Assembly: GCA_028868235.1 (NCBI GenBank)
Contig: JAGWUW010000051.1
Span: forward strand, 1-10,583
Direction: 5' to 3'
Origin: Betaproteobacteria bacterium
GTDB taxonomy: Bacteria > Pseudomonadota > Gammaproteobacteria > Burkholderiales > Rhodocyclaceae
DNA length: 10,583 nucleotides
Of this stretch, positions 1 to 7,062 are shown piece after piece; position 1 is the first letter of the stretch; every line of letters begins with the position of its first letter. Made by a program: the position numbers and the translations under genes. A model generated the notes under the pieces. It was not told where the DNA came from, did not search any database, and saw only the letters and a program-made list of their open reading frames with translations.

Positions 1-1
1 T

Positions 2-235
2 CGGGCCGCCGAAGCCCACCAGGCAGACATCGTCGCCCTCTCCTTCTCCTCGGCCTTCCCGCAGCGCCAGATTCCCTCCCTGTTGCAACAGTTCCGCCTG
101 CTCCTACCGACGAAAATCCTGCTGTGGGTCGGGGGTAGCGGGGTCAAACGGCTCCCCGAAACGGAGGGCATCTCGGTACTACCCAATCTCTCCGATGCGC
201 CCCTTGCTCTCGAAGCCTGGCGCAAAGCACATTGA
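2..235 (+). CDS. 3' end of a probable cobalamin (B12)-binding domain protein, possibly a MerR-type regulator (partial)
   Basis: An open frame runs from the left edge to a TGA at 233-235 (77 residues visible; the start lies outside the window). The fragment begins with an ADIVALSFS strand, continues through a helix rich in Q and L (PSLLQQFRLLL), then a KILLWVGGSG strand and turn, and ends in SVLPNLSDAPLALEAWRKAH. The alternating strands and helices, with the small-residue GGSG turn after a hydrophobic strand, resemble the C-terminal half of a Rossmann-like B12-binding domain. In betaproteobacteria such domains are often the C-terminal part of MerR-family regulators of the CarH/LitR type, where adenosylcobalamin acts as a light-sensing ligand. 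The DNA-binding part is not visible, so the MerR assignment is inference. A B12-binding domain from a methyltransferase-like protein is the main alternative. Confidence 0.55.
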   Translation, partial: RAAEAHQADIVALSFSSAFPQRQIPSLLQQFRLLLPTKILLWVGGSGVKRLPETEGISVLPNLSDAPLALEAWRKAH

Positions 236-290
236 CCGACCATAGCATTTGCCCGCCAACGCACAAACCCCGACGTAACGCCGCGTACGC

Positions 291-320
291 CTTTGTATCT
301 CTTTGTATCTCTTTGTTTCA
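291..320 (+). repeat. 10-bp tandem repeat, three units with the last degenerate
   Basis: Two exact copies of CTTTGTATCT (291-300, 301-310) are followed by a degenerate third, CTTTGTTTCA (311-320). The array lies in the 175-base gap between the B12-domain gene and the 103-residue orphan gene. It is pyrimidine-rich, unlike its surroundings. It could be upstream regulatory DNA for the gene starting at 411, or a chance microsatellite. I see no convincing -35/-10 pair near it. Confidence 0.7.
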
Positions 321-410
321 TGACGGATCAAGGCTCAACCTTCTCCGCAGAATGACGTTATTAGAAACAAGAGCGGTGAGTTCTCCGCCCGGTCCCCAAG
401 GAGTTGTGTC

Positions 411-722
411 ATGACCTACTGCAGCCAACTGGATATCGAATCGCTTGCCGCAACCGCCAGCCGGGCGGCCGCCTATATCGACGACTGCGACAGCGGGGCC
501 AGCGACGTCCGCCTCGACCCGGATTACTACTTGGCCTGTAGCCATGTGCTGGTGCAGATATTCAAGGTTTGCGATGCCCGCCACAACTTCCCGATGCTGC
601 TGGAACATTCAGCCGCCGCGCGCGAGGTCGACGAAGCATTCCGCATCGCGTATCGGATCGAGTTGAACCGTTCTGCCTTCTATCCCGAACTCGACATGAT
701 CCTGCGCCGCAGCACTGCCTGA
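411..722 (+). CDS. Hypothetical protein, 103 residues
   Basis: I do not recognise this family. The start is well supported: AAGGAG at 398-403 lies 7 nt before the ATG. The protein is probably cytoplasmic and mostly helical, with no signal peptide or membrane segment. It has an acidic patch around residues 24-38, four cysteines (4, 26, 43, 54) that do not form a recognised zinc motif, and a C-terminal half of amphipathic helices (residues 60-100). Overlapping frames on both strands lack a comparable ribosome site. The gene sits between the B12-domain gene (175 bases upstream) and the heptose adenylyltransferase (82 bases downstream), all on the same strand. Nothing in the sequence points to a function. 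Confidence 0.7.
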   Translation: MTYCSQLDIESLAATASRAAAYIDDCDSGASDVRLDPDYYLACSHVLVQIFKVCDARHNFPMLLEHSAAAREVDEAFRIAYRIELNRSAFYPELDMILRRSTA

Positions 723-804
723 AACCGGGCACCAAAGTGCGTTTTCGCGCCGGGGAGATCAACTGGCACTAAAATGGGACCGTTGCCACTCATTGTCCCT
801 CCCC

Positions 805-1293
805 ATGTCCTACGCTCAGCCGAACTTCGAAACAAAAATCTGCCCGCCGGACCAACTCGCCGTCCGCGCAGCCCAACTGGCCCGCCCGCTGGTTTTCACC
901 AACGGCTGCTTCGACATCCTGCACCGCGGCCATGTCACGTATCTGGCCCAAGCTGCCGCACTGGGCACCAGCATGGTGGTCGCATTGAACACCGATGCCT
1001 CGGTCAAGCGCCTGGGCAAGGGCGACGACCGACCGGTCAATGCACTCGAAGACCGCCTCGCCGTAATGGCCTCGCTCGGCTGTGTCACGCTTGTCACCTG
1101 GTTCGACGAAGACACGCCGCTGCAACGCATCCTCGACTGTAGACCAGACATCCTGGTCAAGGGCGGCGACTGGCCGGTCGACAAGATCGTCGGTTGCAAT
1201 GAAGTCCGCGGCTGGGGCGGTACGGTGCACTCGATCCCCTTCATCCATCAGAAATCGACGACGGCCTTGCTCGAGAAGATACGCCGCCTATAA
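805..1293 (+). CDS. rfaE2: D-glycero-beta-D-manno-heptose 1-phosphate adenylyltransferase
   Basis: This enzyme transfers AMP from ATP to D-glycero-beta-D-manno-heptose 1-phosphate, giving ADP-heptose for the LPS inner core; it acts in the cytoplasm. The cytidylyltransferase-like fold is evident from FTNGCFDILHRGH (residues 31-43), containing the HxGH nucleotide-binding signature at 40-43. Further support comes from VVALNTDASVKRLGKG, the R-P-V-N-ALEDR segment, the KGGDW motif and a C-terminal STTALLEKI stretch typical of the family. The length (162 residues) fits the stand-alone adenylyltransferase, not the two-domain HldE with its fused kinase. The kinase partner is not in this window. I chose the ATG at 805; an in-frame TTG at 793 would add four residues, and neither start has a clear Shine-Dalgarno. 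A TAAAAT at 770-775 could be a -10 element, but no matching -35 is visible. The diguanylate cyclase gene follows after 5 nt. Confidence 0.93.
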   Translation: MSYAQPNFETKICPPDQLAVRAAQLARPLVFTNGCFDILHRGHVTYLAQAAALGTSMVVALNTDASVKRLGKGDDRPVNALEDRLAVMASLGCVTLVTWFDEDTPLQRILDCRPDILVKGGDWPVDKIVGCNEVRGWGGTVHSIPFIHQKSTTALLEKIRRL

Positions 1294-1298
1294 CTGCC

Positions 1299-2423
1299 AT
1301 GGCCCAGCCGCTGAAATCCGCCGCTACACTGACCGAACAGGAAGCGCAAATTCGGCTTAGGGCGGCTGCCTTCGTCGGCATCGGTCTGCCGGCGCTGATC
1401 TATTTCGGCATCAGCGCCAGTCTTGCGCACGAATGGCCGCTCACCATCCTCGCGCTGACCACCATCATCAGCGTCATCATCAGCTCCGCCCTGCTCTGGC
1501 GCCGGCGCGGCGGTTATGCCGCTATCCGACCGGCTGTTGCCTGCCATACGGTGCTGATGCTCTACTTGCTGGTCTTTTCCGGCCCGGAACATGCGCGCGG
1601 CCTGTGGTTCCTGACTCTGCCGCTGGTTTCCATCATGTTGTTACCACCCGAGGAGGGCAGCATCTGGGCCTTCGGCTCAACGGCCATAGGTGCCTACCTG
1701 ATGCAGATCGCCGGCGGGATCGACGGTTCCAGCCCGTACACCAACACCTATATCGTCCGCTTCATCATTCTGGCAGTGCTCATTTCCGGCGTCCTGACCT
1801 GGTCGGAGATCCTGCTTCAACGCTACCGCTTGCGGCTGCTTGCCCAGAATGCGGCGCTCACGGCCGAGCGTGACCAGCTCGAAAAGGAAATCGTACAACG
1901 CGGGGCGCTGGAGGAAGAATTGCGCTACTTGGCCACGACCGACCCCCTGACCGGCCTGCTCAATCGCCGAGCCTTCATGGCCACCCTATCCGGCGAACTG
2001 ACGCGCAGCCAGCGCCTGCACAACCGTTTCACCCTGCTCATGCTCGACATCGACCATTTCAAGCGGGTCAACGACACTTATGGCCATCCGACCGGTGATG
2101 CCGTGCTGGTCCATCTGGCGCTGCTCCTATCGGCGCAACTGCGCAGCATCGACAAACTGGCCCGTATCGGTGGCGAGGAATTCGCTATCATGCTGATCGA
2201 TACCCGAGCCGACGCCGCCACCGGCGTCATCGAACGCCTACTCCAAGCCATACGCAGCAAGCCGGCCGAGCATCCAGAAACGCACCTGCCGATTGCCTTT
2301 ACGGCCAGCATCGGCTGCACGGAAAGCCTGCCGGTGGATGATGAGCTGACAGCCCTGAGCCGGGCTGACCGAGCGCTCTACATTGCCAAGCAGGGCGGTC
2401 GCGATCGCTACGCCTGGGTGTAA
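1299..2423 (+). CDS. Membrane-anchored diguanylate cyclase (GGDEF domain)
   Basis: It is predicted to make cyclic di-GMP from two GTP at the inner membrane. Residues 1-175 form about five or six hydrophobic segments (roughly 24-42, 47-66, 78-94, 101-116, 122-138, 151-168) with short loops, a membrane sensor region I cannot assign to a named MASE-type domain. A charged helical linker (about 178-208) leads into a GGDEF domain: TTDPLTGLLNRRAF at 213-226, DIDHFKRVNDTYGH at 250-263 with metal-binding D250, and the active-site loop GGEEF at 291-295. RSID at 282-285, five residues before GGEEF, is an intact RxxD inhibitory site, so product inhibition is expected. There is no EAL domain. The ATG is 5 nt after the rfaE2 stop with no clear ribosome site, suggesting cotranscription and translational coupling. 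The gene ends 4 nt before the convergent kup stop codon. Confidence 0.93.
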   Translation: MAQPLKSAATLTEQEAQIRLRAAAFVGIGLPALIYFGISASLAHEWPLTILALTTIISVIISSALLWRRRGGYAAIRPAVACHTVLMLYLLVFSGPEHARGLWFLTLPLVSIMLLPPEEGSIWAFGSTAIGAYLMQIAGGIDGSSPYTNTYIVRFIILAVLISGVLTWSEILLQRYRLRLLAQNAALTAERDQLEKEIVQRGALEEELRYLATTDPLTGLLNRRAFMATLSGELTRSQRLHNRFTLLMLDIDHFKRVNDTYGHPTGDAVLVHLALLLSAQLRSIDKLARIGGEEFAIMLIDTRADAATGVIERLLQAIRSKPAEHPETHLPIAFTASIGCTESLPVDDELTALSRADRALYIAKQGGRDRYAWV

Positions 2424-2427
2424 GCAA

Positions 2428-4320
2428 TCAGAGAACGACCTGCGTCCCGAGTTCGACGACCCGATTGCTTGGGATATTGAAGAACGCGGTTGCAGAGCCA
2501 CCGTTGCGGAACATGGCGATAAAAATCTTTTCCCGCCAGAAGGCCATTTCCGAACCGAGACGCGGGATCAGTGTTTCTCGGCCAATAAAATAGGAGGTCT
2601 CAAGCGGGCTGAATTCCAGGCCCGCATCGGCGCACATCGCCATGGCCACCGGAATATCCGGTTCGTCCTTGAAACCGTACTGGACGATGACGCTCCAGAA
2701 GTTTTCCTTCAGCTGGCGCACCTCGACCCGGTCGATATCCGGCACGTAAGGCACGTCGAAGAACTGGACCGAAACCAGCACCACCCGCTCATGCAGCACC
2801 TTGTTGTGCATCAGGTTGTGCAGCAGGGCATGCGGCACCCCCTTGGGGTCGGCATTGAGGAACACGGAAGTACCGGCCACCCGGGTCGGCATCGACGAGG
2901 CCAGCGAATCGAGGAACATCGACAATTCCAGACGCTCGCCCTTCAACCGGTCAGCCAGCAACTGACGGCCGCGCTTCCACGTCGTCATTAGAATGAAGAC
3001 AGCCATCCCGGCGACAAGCGGGAACCAGCCACCATCGGGTATCTTCAGGATGTTGGCGGTGAGGAAGACCAGTTCGACAGCCAGGAAGCATGAGAACAGC
3101 AGACCTGCCTTGATCCAACCCCATTTCCACACTTTGGCAACGACGACGGTAGCCAGAACCGAGGTAATGACCATGTCGCCGGTCACCGCGATACCGTAGG
3201 CGGCGGCCAGGTTATTCGAGGACTTGAAGCCGAGCACCAGAATCATCACGGCGATCATCAGGCCCCAATTGACTGCCGGCAGATAGATCTGCCCCTGCTC
3301 CTTCTCGGAGGTATGCTGCACCTCCATGCGCGGCACGAAACCGAGCTGCATGGCCTGCCGCGTCACCGAGAAAGCGCCGGAAATGACGGCCTGTGAAGCG
3401 ATGACTGTAGCCAGGGTGGCCAAGCCGATCAATGGATAGAGCGCCCATTCCGGCGCTGACAGGAAGAACGGATTTTTAGCGGCCTCGGCATCGGCCAGAA
3501 TCAACGCCCCCTGGCCGAAATAATTGAGCACCAGTGCCGGCAGCACGAAAGCAAACCAGGTACGGGAAATCGGCTTGCGGCCAAAATGCCCCATATCGGC
3601 GTAAAGCGCCTCGGCCCCAGTCACCGCCAGCACGACGTTACCCATGGCGACCAGTGACATGGCCTTATTGGCGAGCAGGAATTCGATGCCGTACAGCGGA
3701 TTGAGCGCCGTCAGGATGGCCGGGTGATCGAGGATATTGTGCACTCCGAGCGTGGCCAGGGTGGCGAACCAGAGCAGCATGACTGGCCCGAAGAAGGCAC
3801 CGACGACGGCCGTCCCGCTTTTCTGGACGAAGAAGAGGACGAAAAGCACGACGATGGTGATCGGAATCACAAAGGCGTGCAGCGCCGGCGCTCCAACCTC
3901 GAGCCCCTCGACGGCCGACAGCACCGAAATGGCCGGGGTGACCATGCCGTCGCCGTAGAACATGGCAGCACCGAGCACCCCGACGATCATGATCCATTTG
4001 GCGTGGTGCGGCTTGTCCTGCACGGTATGCAAGGCCAGGGCGATCAGTGCCATGATGCCACCCTCGCCCCGATTGTCGGCACGCATGATGAAGGTGACGT
4101 ACTTGATCGAAACAACAATGATCAGTGCCCAGAAAAACAGCGACAGACTGCCATAGATGTTAGCCATAGTGACAGGTATCGGGTGATTGCCGGCAAAGAC
4201 CTCCTTAACCGCATAGAGCGGGCTGGTCCCGATATCACCATAGACGACCCCGAGCGCGGCCAGTGCCAGCGCGGCAAAGCGCTGGCCGGTGACCTCTGCG
4301 GAAGAATGTTGACTGTTCAT
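2428..4320 (-). CDS. kup: KUP-family low-affinity potassium transporter
   Basis: This inner-membrane protein takes up K+ with protons. The 630-residue length matches the family (E. coli Kup is about 620). Family-typical stretches are GVVYGDIGTSPLYA (residues 24-37, first helix), DNRGEGGIMAL (82-92) and FYGDGMVTPAISVLSAVEGLE (121-141). About twelve hydrophobic segments follow in the first 450 residues, then a soluble C-terminal part ending GTQVVL. I chose the ATG at 4318-4320 because AGGGA (4327-4331) lies 6 nt upstream and the protein then starts MNSQHSS. An in-frame ATG at 4371 would add a 17-residue, arginine/proline-containing extension without support. The HDOD gene lies 87 bases upstream on the same strand, so cotranscription is possible. 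Long opposite-strand frames inside the gene are shadows. Confidence 0.95.
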   Translation of the reverse strand: MNSQHSSAEVTGQRFAALALAALGVVYGDIGTSPLYAVKEVFAGNHPIPVTMANIYGSLSLFFWALIIVVSIKYVTFIMRADNRGEGGIMALIALALHTVQDKPHHAKWIMIVGVLGAAMFYGDGMVTPAISVLSAVEGLEVGAPALHAFVIPITIVVLFVLFFVQKSGTAVVGAFFGPVMLLWFATLATLGVHNILDHPAILTALNPLYGIEFLLANKAMSLVAMGNVVLAVTGAEALYADMGHFGRKPISRTWFAFVLPALVLNYFGQGALILADAEAAKNPFFLSAPEWALYPLIGLATLATVIASQAVISGAFSVTRQAMQLGFVPRMEVQHTSEKEQGQIYLPAVNWGLMIAVMILVLGFKSSNNLAAAYGIAVTGDMVITSVLATVVVAKVWKWGWIKAGLLFSCFLAVELVFLTANILKIPDGGWFPLVAGMAVFILMTTWKRGRQLLADRLKGERLELSMFLDSLASSMPTRVAGTSVFLNADPKGVPHALLHNLMHNKVLHERVVLVSVQFFDVPYVPDIDRVEVRQLKENFWSVIVQYGFKDEPDIPVAMAMCADAGLEFSPLETSYFIGRETLIPRLGSEMAFWREKIFIAMFRNGGSATAFFNIPSNRVVELGTQVVL

Positions 4321-4407
4321 AACTGTTCCCTGCTCATCGGGCGGCCTTCTGATCGAGCCGCTCCTCCCCATACCGGTTTTCGAGTACCGGATTGACTGCC
4401 CGGGCGC

Positions 4408-5256
4408 TTAACCGCCCAGTGCGGCCTTCAGCGATTGAACTTCTTCTTCCGACTCTTCGACAATTTCGGCCAACGTTTCGGCATCGAACAAGGTATCGAG
4501 CATCGAGGTATCGACCGCTCCGTCGAGTTCTGGATCGCGCCAGCACGAAGTCCGGTTGGCAATCTTGTTGGCAACGTAGAGTACATCGGAGAGGTTGCTG
4601 ACAGCGGTAATCTCGCGATCGGTTTCGTGATCGCGCACCGCTTCCAGGACCGACTCCGGCGAACCGAGCGCCGACAACAGCGCATGGCCAATGTTGTCAT
4701 GCCAGCCAACCAGCAGGGCATGCAATTCGGCCCTATCGTTGACCAGATCCGGGAAATTGGCTGCCCGCGACATCAGGTAGAAGACGCCGAGATCGTGCAC
4801 CAGACCGCTGAACATGGCCTCGTCGCCGTTGATCTTGGCCAGCTTGCGCGCCAGCACGCGGCACAATGCTGCAACGTGCGAGGTGTGTTCCCACAGACGT
4901 TGGGACAAGTTCTCGAAGGGTTGCATCTGCTTCGACTTGAGCAACTGCTCCATAGCCACCGCGAAAGACACGGTGCGTACCGCCTCCATACCGACCCGGA
5001 CGATGGCGCTCTTCACGTCGGCAATCTCGCGCCCACTCGGGTTCAAGGCAACCGAATTGGCCATGCGGATGATCTTGGCACTCATCAGCGGCTCAGCACC
5101 AACCAGCTTGGCCAGCTGCTCGACGCTCAGGTTGGGATCCTTGAGGGCCGTACGGACCTGGAAGGTGATGTCGAGAAAGGTCGGAAAGGTGATCTCGTCG
5201 CCCGACAAATCACGGGCGATATCTTCGAGAATCTTGAAGGTTACGGCGTTGGTCAT
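4408..5256 (-). CDS. HDOD-domain signalling protein
   Basis: This is a 282-residue soluble protein with an HDOD domain (HD-related output domain) over most of its length. The N-terminal part (FPTFLDITFQVRTALKDPNLSVEQLAKLV at about 24-52, then AEPLMSAKIIRMANS at 54-68) is the typical HDOD entry region. VKSAIVRVGMEAVRTVSFAVAM (81-102) is the conserved internal helix pair. Unlike many HDOD proteins, it keeps residues resembling an HD metal site: WEH (H124), VHDLG (H154, D155), H186 in HDNIGHALL, and DHE (H210). The C-terminus is an acidic helix (about 258-278). HDOD proteins usually serve in signalling or stress regulation; no enzymatic activity is established for most. Start at 5256 is supported by AAGGG (5264-5268), 7 nt upstream. 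It lies 65 bases after ssb and 87 bases before kup on the same strand. Confidence 0.88.
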   Translation of the reverse strand: MTNAVTFKILEDIARDLSGDEITFPTFLDITFQVRTALKDPNLSVEQLAKLVGAEPLMSAKIIRMANSVALNPSGREIADVKSAIVRVGMEAVRTVSFAVAMEQLLKSKQMQPFENLSQRLWEHTSHVAALCRVLARKLAKINGDEAMFSGLVHDLGVFYLMSRAANFPDLVNDRAELHALLVGWHDNIGHALLSALGSPESVLEAVRDHETDREITAVSNLSDVLYVANKIANRTSCWRDPELDGAVDTSMLDTLFDAETLAEIVEESEEEVQSLKAALGG

Positions 5257-5288
5257 GCTTGTACCCTTAAGCAGAAAGGCGAATACCG

Positions 5289-5310
5289 CCGGGAACGAAG
5301 CCGCTCCCGG
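5289..5310 (-). terminator. Weak hairpin between ssb and the HDOD gene
   Basis: CCGGGA at 5289-5294 and TCCCGG at 5305-5310 form a 6-bp stem around a 10-nt loop, inside the 65-base gap after the ssb stop codon. No T-tract follows in the direction of ssb transcription, so it is not a standard intrinsic terminator. It could be a partial terminator or an RNA-end stabiliser that lowers read-through into the HDOD and kup genes. The functional label is tentative; only the inverted repeat is seen. Confidence 0.3.
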
Positions 5311-5321
5311 TAACCCGCGGA

Positions 5322-5777
5322 TTAGAACGGGATATCGTCGCCCAGATCGTCGAAAGAGGGCTTCGGCTTATTCTTCGGCGGCGCCGGGGAGTAATCGGTC
5401 GGCTCATCATAACCACCGCCGCCGGCCGGAGCGCCCATACCCTGACGGCCGCCCAGCATTTGCATGGCATCGCCACGGATTTCCGTCGTGTATTTTTCCT
5501 GGCCATCCTTGTCGGTCCACTTGCGGGTGCGCAGGCTACCCTCGACGTAGATTTGCGAACCCTTCTTCAGGTATTGGCCGCACACCTCGGCCGTCTTGCC
5601 GAAGAAGGAGACGCGATGCCACTCGGTCACTTCCTTGCGCTCGCCGGTGGCCTTGTCGCGCCAGTTGTCCGTCGTCGCAATGCTCAGGTTACACATCGCA
5701 TCACCGCTGGCGGTGTAGCGCACTTCCGGGTCGCGACCGAGATTGCCGACGAGAATGACCTTGTTTACCGATGCCAT
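5322..5777 (-). CDS. ssb: Single-stranded DNA-binding protein
   Basis: It binds and protects single-stranded DNA in replication, recombination and repair. The N-terminal OB fold (residues 1 to about 110) closely follows the E. coli protein: [53 protein letters not shown] and [17 protein letters not shown]39, W53 and W87 align with the DNA-stacking tryptophans W40, W54 and W88 of E. coli. A short Gly/Pro-rich linker (about 112-140) leads to the canonical acidic tip DDIPF (147-151), which docks partner proteins. At 151 residues it is shorter than the E. coli protein (178), owing to the linker. The start is fixed by AGGAG at 5787-5791, 9 nt upstream. The MFS gene ends 12 bases upstream, its stop overlapping that ribosome site. 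Confidence 0.97.
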   Translation of the reverse strand: MASVNKVILVGNLGRDPEVRYTASGDAMCNLSIATTDNWRDKATGERKEVTEWHRVSFFGKTAEVCGQYLKKGSQIYVEGSLRTRKWTDKDGQEKYTTEIRGDAMQMLGGRQGMGAPAGGGGYDEPTDYSPAPPKNKPKPSFDDLGDDIPF

Positions 5778-5786
5778 CGCTTATGT

Positions 5787-5791
5787 CTCCT
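5787..5791 (-). promoter_or_regulatory. ssb ribosome binding site overlapping the MFS stop codon
   Basis: AGGAG on the minus strand lies 9 nt before the ssb ATG. It shares bases with the TAG stop of the upstream MFS gene (5790-5792). Ribosomes finishing the MFS gene therefore uncover or occupy the ssb initiation site, which suggests the two genes share a transcript with linked translation. Confidence 0.75.
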
Positions 5792-6998
5792 AAACAGTTC
5801 GTGCCGCCTCGGCCGACTGGCGCCGCTGCGGAAAATTCATGGTATTTGCCACTGCCAGCCAGACCAGGACCACACCGGAGCAGGCAGCAAAAACAGCATT
5901 ATCGCCGAAATGCTGCGCAATATACCCGCCCAGCGCACCACCGATGAAAAGGCCCACGGCCTGGGTAGTGTTGTACACCCCCAAAGCCGCCCCCTTGGCC
6001 GCCGGCGGAGCGGTACGAGAGACCAACGACGGCAGGGTTGCCTCCAGCACGTTGAAGGCAACGAAGAAGAGCAGCAACCACAGCGCCAACACCCACAGGT
6101 TTTCATGCAGCACGAACAGACCGAGCTGGACAACGAACAGCAGACTGACCGCGGCAATAAAGATGGGGCGCATCTTGTCCTTGCGCTCGGCGGCAATGAT
6201 CGCCGGCACCATGATGGCGAAGGAGGCCAGCACTGCCGGCAGATAGACCTTCCAGTGCGATGCAGCAGCCAGCCCGCCATGATCGACCAGCGCGTGCGGC
6301 AACACGACGAACATGGCCATCTGTACCATATGCAGCGTGAAGATGCCGAGATTCAGACGAAACAGGTCAGCGTCGAAGATCACCCGGCGCAGGGGCAATT
6401 TTTCGTGACCCTGCGGGGGGGGGGCAGGAGGTACGGCCTTGAGCAGCAGGACGATGGCCGATAGCGCAAGCATTCCTGTCAAGATGAACAGCCCCGACAT
6501 GCCGATCCAGCCATAGAGAATCGGCGCGCCGACCAGCGACAGTGCGAAAACAAGGCCGATGGATGAACCGATCATGGCCATCACCTTCGTGCGGTGTTCC
6601 TCGCGCGTCAAGTCTGCGGCCAGCGCTGTCACCGCTGCGGAAATCGCCCCCATCCCCTGCAACACACGACCAACGATAATCCACGTCATGTCCGGAGCCC
6701 AAGCCGCGACGAAGCTGCCGAGCGCGAAAACGAGCAGACCGACAACGATGACCAGCTTGCGTCCAAAGATGTCCGAGGCGATGCCGTAGGGAATCTGAAA
6801 AAAGGCCTGGGTGAGACCGTAGGCACCCAGTGCGAAACCAACCAAGGCCAGGTTATCGCCCCCAGGAAGGGTTTTTGCATACACCGAAAAGACCGGCAGG
6901 ATCAGGAACAGGCCAAGCATGCGCAGGGCAAAGATGGAGGCTAGCGAGGCACCGGCGCGGCGTTCCTCGGGGCTCATGCGATCAGTTGGGGAAGACAT
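5790..6998 (-). CDS. MFS transporter (YajR-like, lacking a C-terminal soluble domain)
   Basis: This 402-residue inner-membrane major facilitator protein has twelve predicted helices in two halves. After MSPEERRAGASLASIFALRMLGLFLILPVF (helix 1), MFS motif A is seen as GIASDIFGRK (72-81) in the loop between helices 2 and 3. GRVLQGMGAISAAVTAL (110-126) forms helix 4. A proline-rich central loop (about 188-205) separates the halves. It resembles the YajR/drug-efflux group but ends soon after helix 12, without YajR's extra ferredoxin-like domain; the substrate is unknown. I chose ATG 6998; an upstream ATG (7019, +7 residues) and a downstream one (6977, MSPEERRAG) are alternatives, and none has a strong Shine-Dalgarno. 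A run of ten C on the coding strand (6415-6424) encodes A192-P195. In many relatives this gene lies between uvrA and ssb; uvrA is absent here. Confidence 0.9.
   Translation of the reverse strand: MSSPTDRMSPEERRAGASLASIFALRMLGLFLILPVFSVYAKTLPGGDNLALVGFALGAYGLTQAFFQIPYGIASDIFGRKLVIVVGLLVFALGSFVAAWAPDMTWIIVGRVLQGMGAISAAVTALAADLTREEHRTKVMAMIGSSIGLVFALSLVGAPILYGWIGMSGLFILTGMLALSAIVLLLKAVPPAPPPQGHEKLPLRRVIFDADLFRLNLGIFTLHMVQMAMFVVLPHALVDHGGLAAASHWKVYLPAVLASFAIMVPAIIAAERKDKMRPIFIAAVSLLFVVQLGLFVLHENLWVLALWLLLFFVAFNVLEATLPSLVSRTAPPAAKGAALGVYNTTQAVGLFIGGALGGYIAQHFGDNAVFAACSGVVLVWLAVANTMNFPQRRQSAEAARTV
6415..6424 (-). repeat. Homopolymer run of ten C (coding strand) inside the MFS gene
   Basis: Ten consecutive G on the plus strand (C on the coding strand) encode the end of A192, P193, P194 and the start of P195, in the central cytoplasmic loop of the transporter. 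The frame is intact at this length. Tracts of this length are prone to slippage, and one +1/-1 frame closes at a stop near 6367. It is also a common site of sequencing error. Confidence 0.85.
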
Positions 6999-7062
6999 TA
7001 TCGTTTCGTTATGTTGCATTGCAGCGGAGGGGAAAGTTTAGCAGGTTTGGCAGCAAGGAACC

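Noticed and set aside
764..780. TGGCAC before rfaE2 as a second sigma-54 promoter
   Set aside because: The -24 part looks right, but the position that must be GC (777-778) is GG, and no TTGC-like element is present at the required spacing.
2383..2991. 202-residue plus-strand open frame overlapping the end of the cyclase gene and kup
   Set aside because: Histidine- and arginine-rich shadow of kup; its start lies inside the GGDEF gene and no ribosome site is present.
4373..4390. CCGGT/ACCGG hairpin between the HDOD and kup genes as a terminator
   Set aside because: The stem is only 5 bp with an 8-nt loop and no T-tract follows in the direction of transcription.
4435..5313. 292-residue plus-strand open frame opposite the HDOD gene
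   Set aside because: It mirrors HDOD codon structure, lacks a ribosome site and family resemblance, and the opposite strand carries a confident HDOD protein.
5837..6280. 147-residue frame on the minus strand within the MFS gene, considered as a frameshifted alternative product after the C-tract
   Set aside because: It is rich in R, W, C and S and lacks membrane-protein character; the in-frame MFS protein continues normally through helices 7-12.
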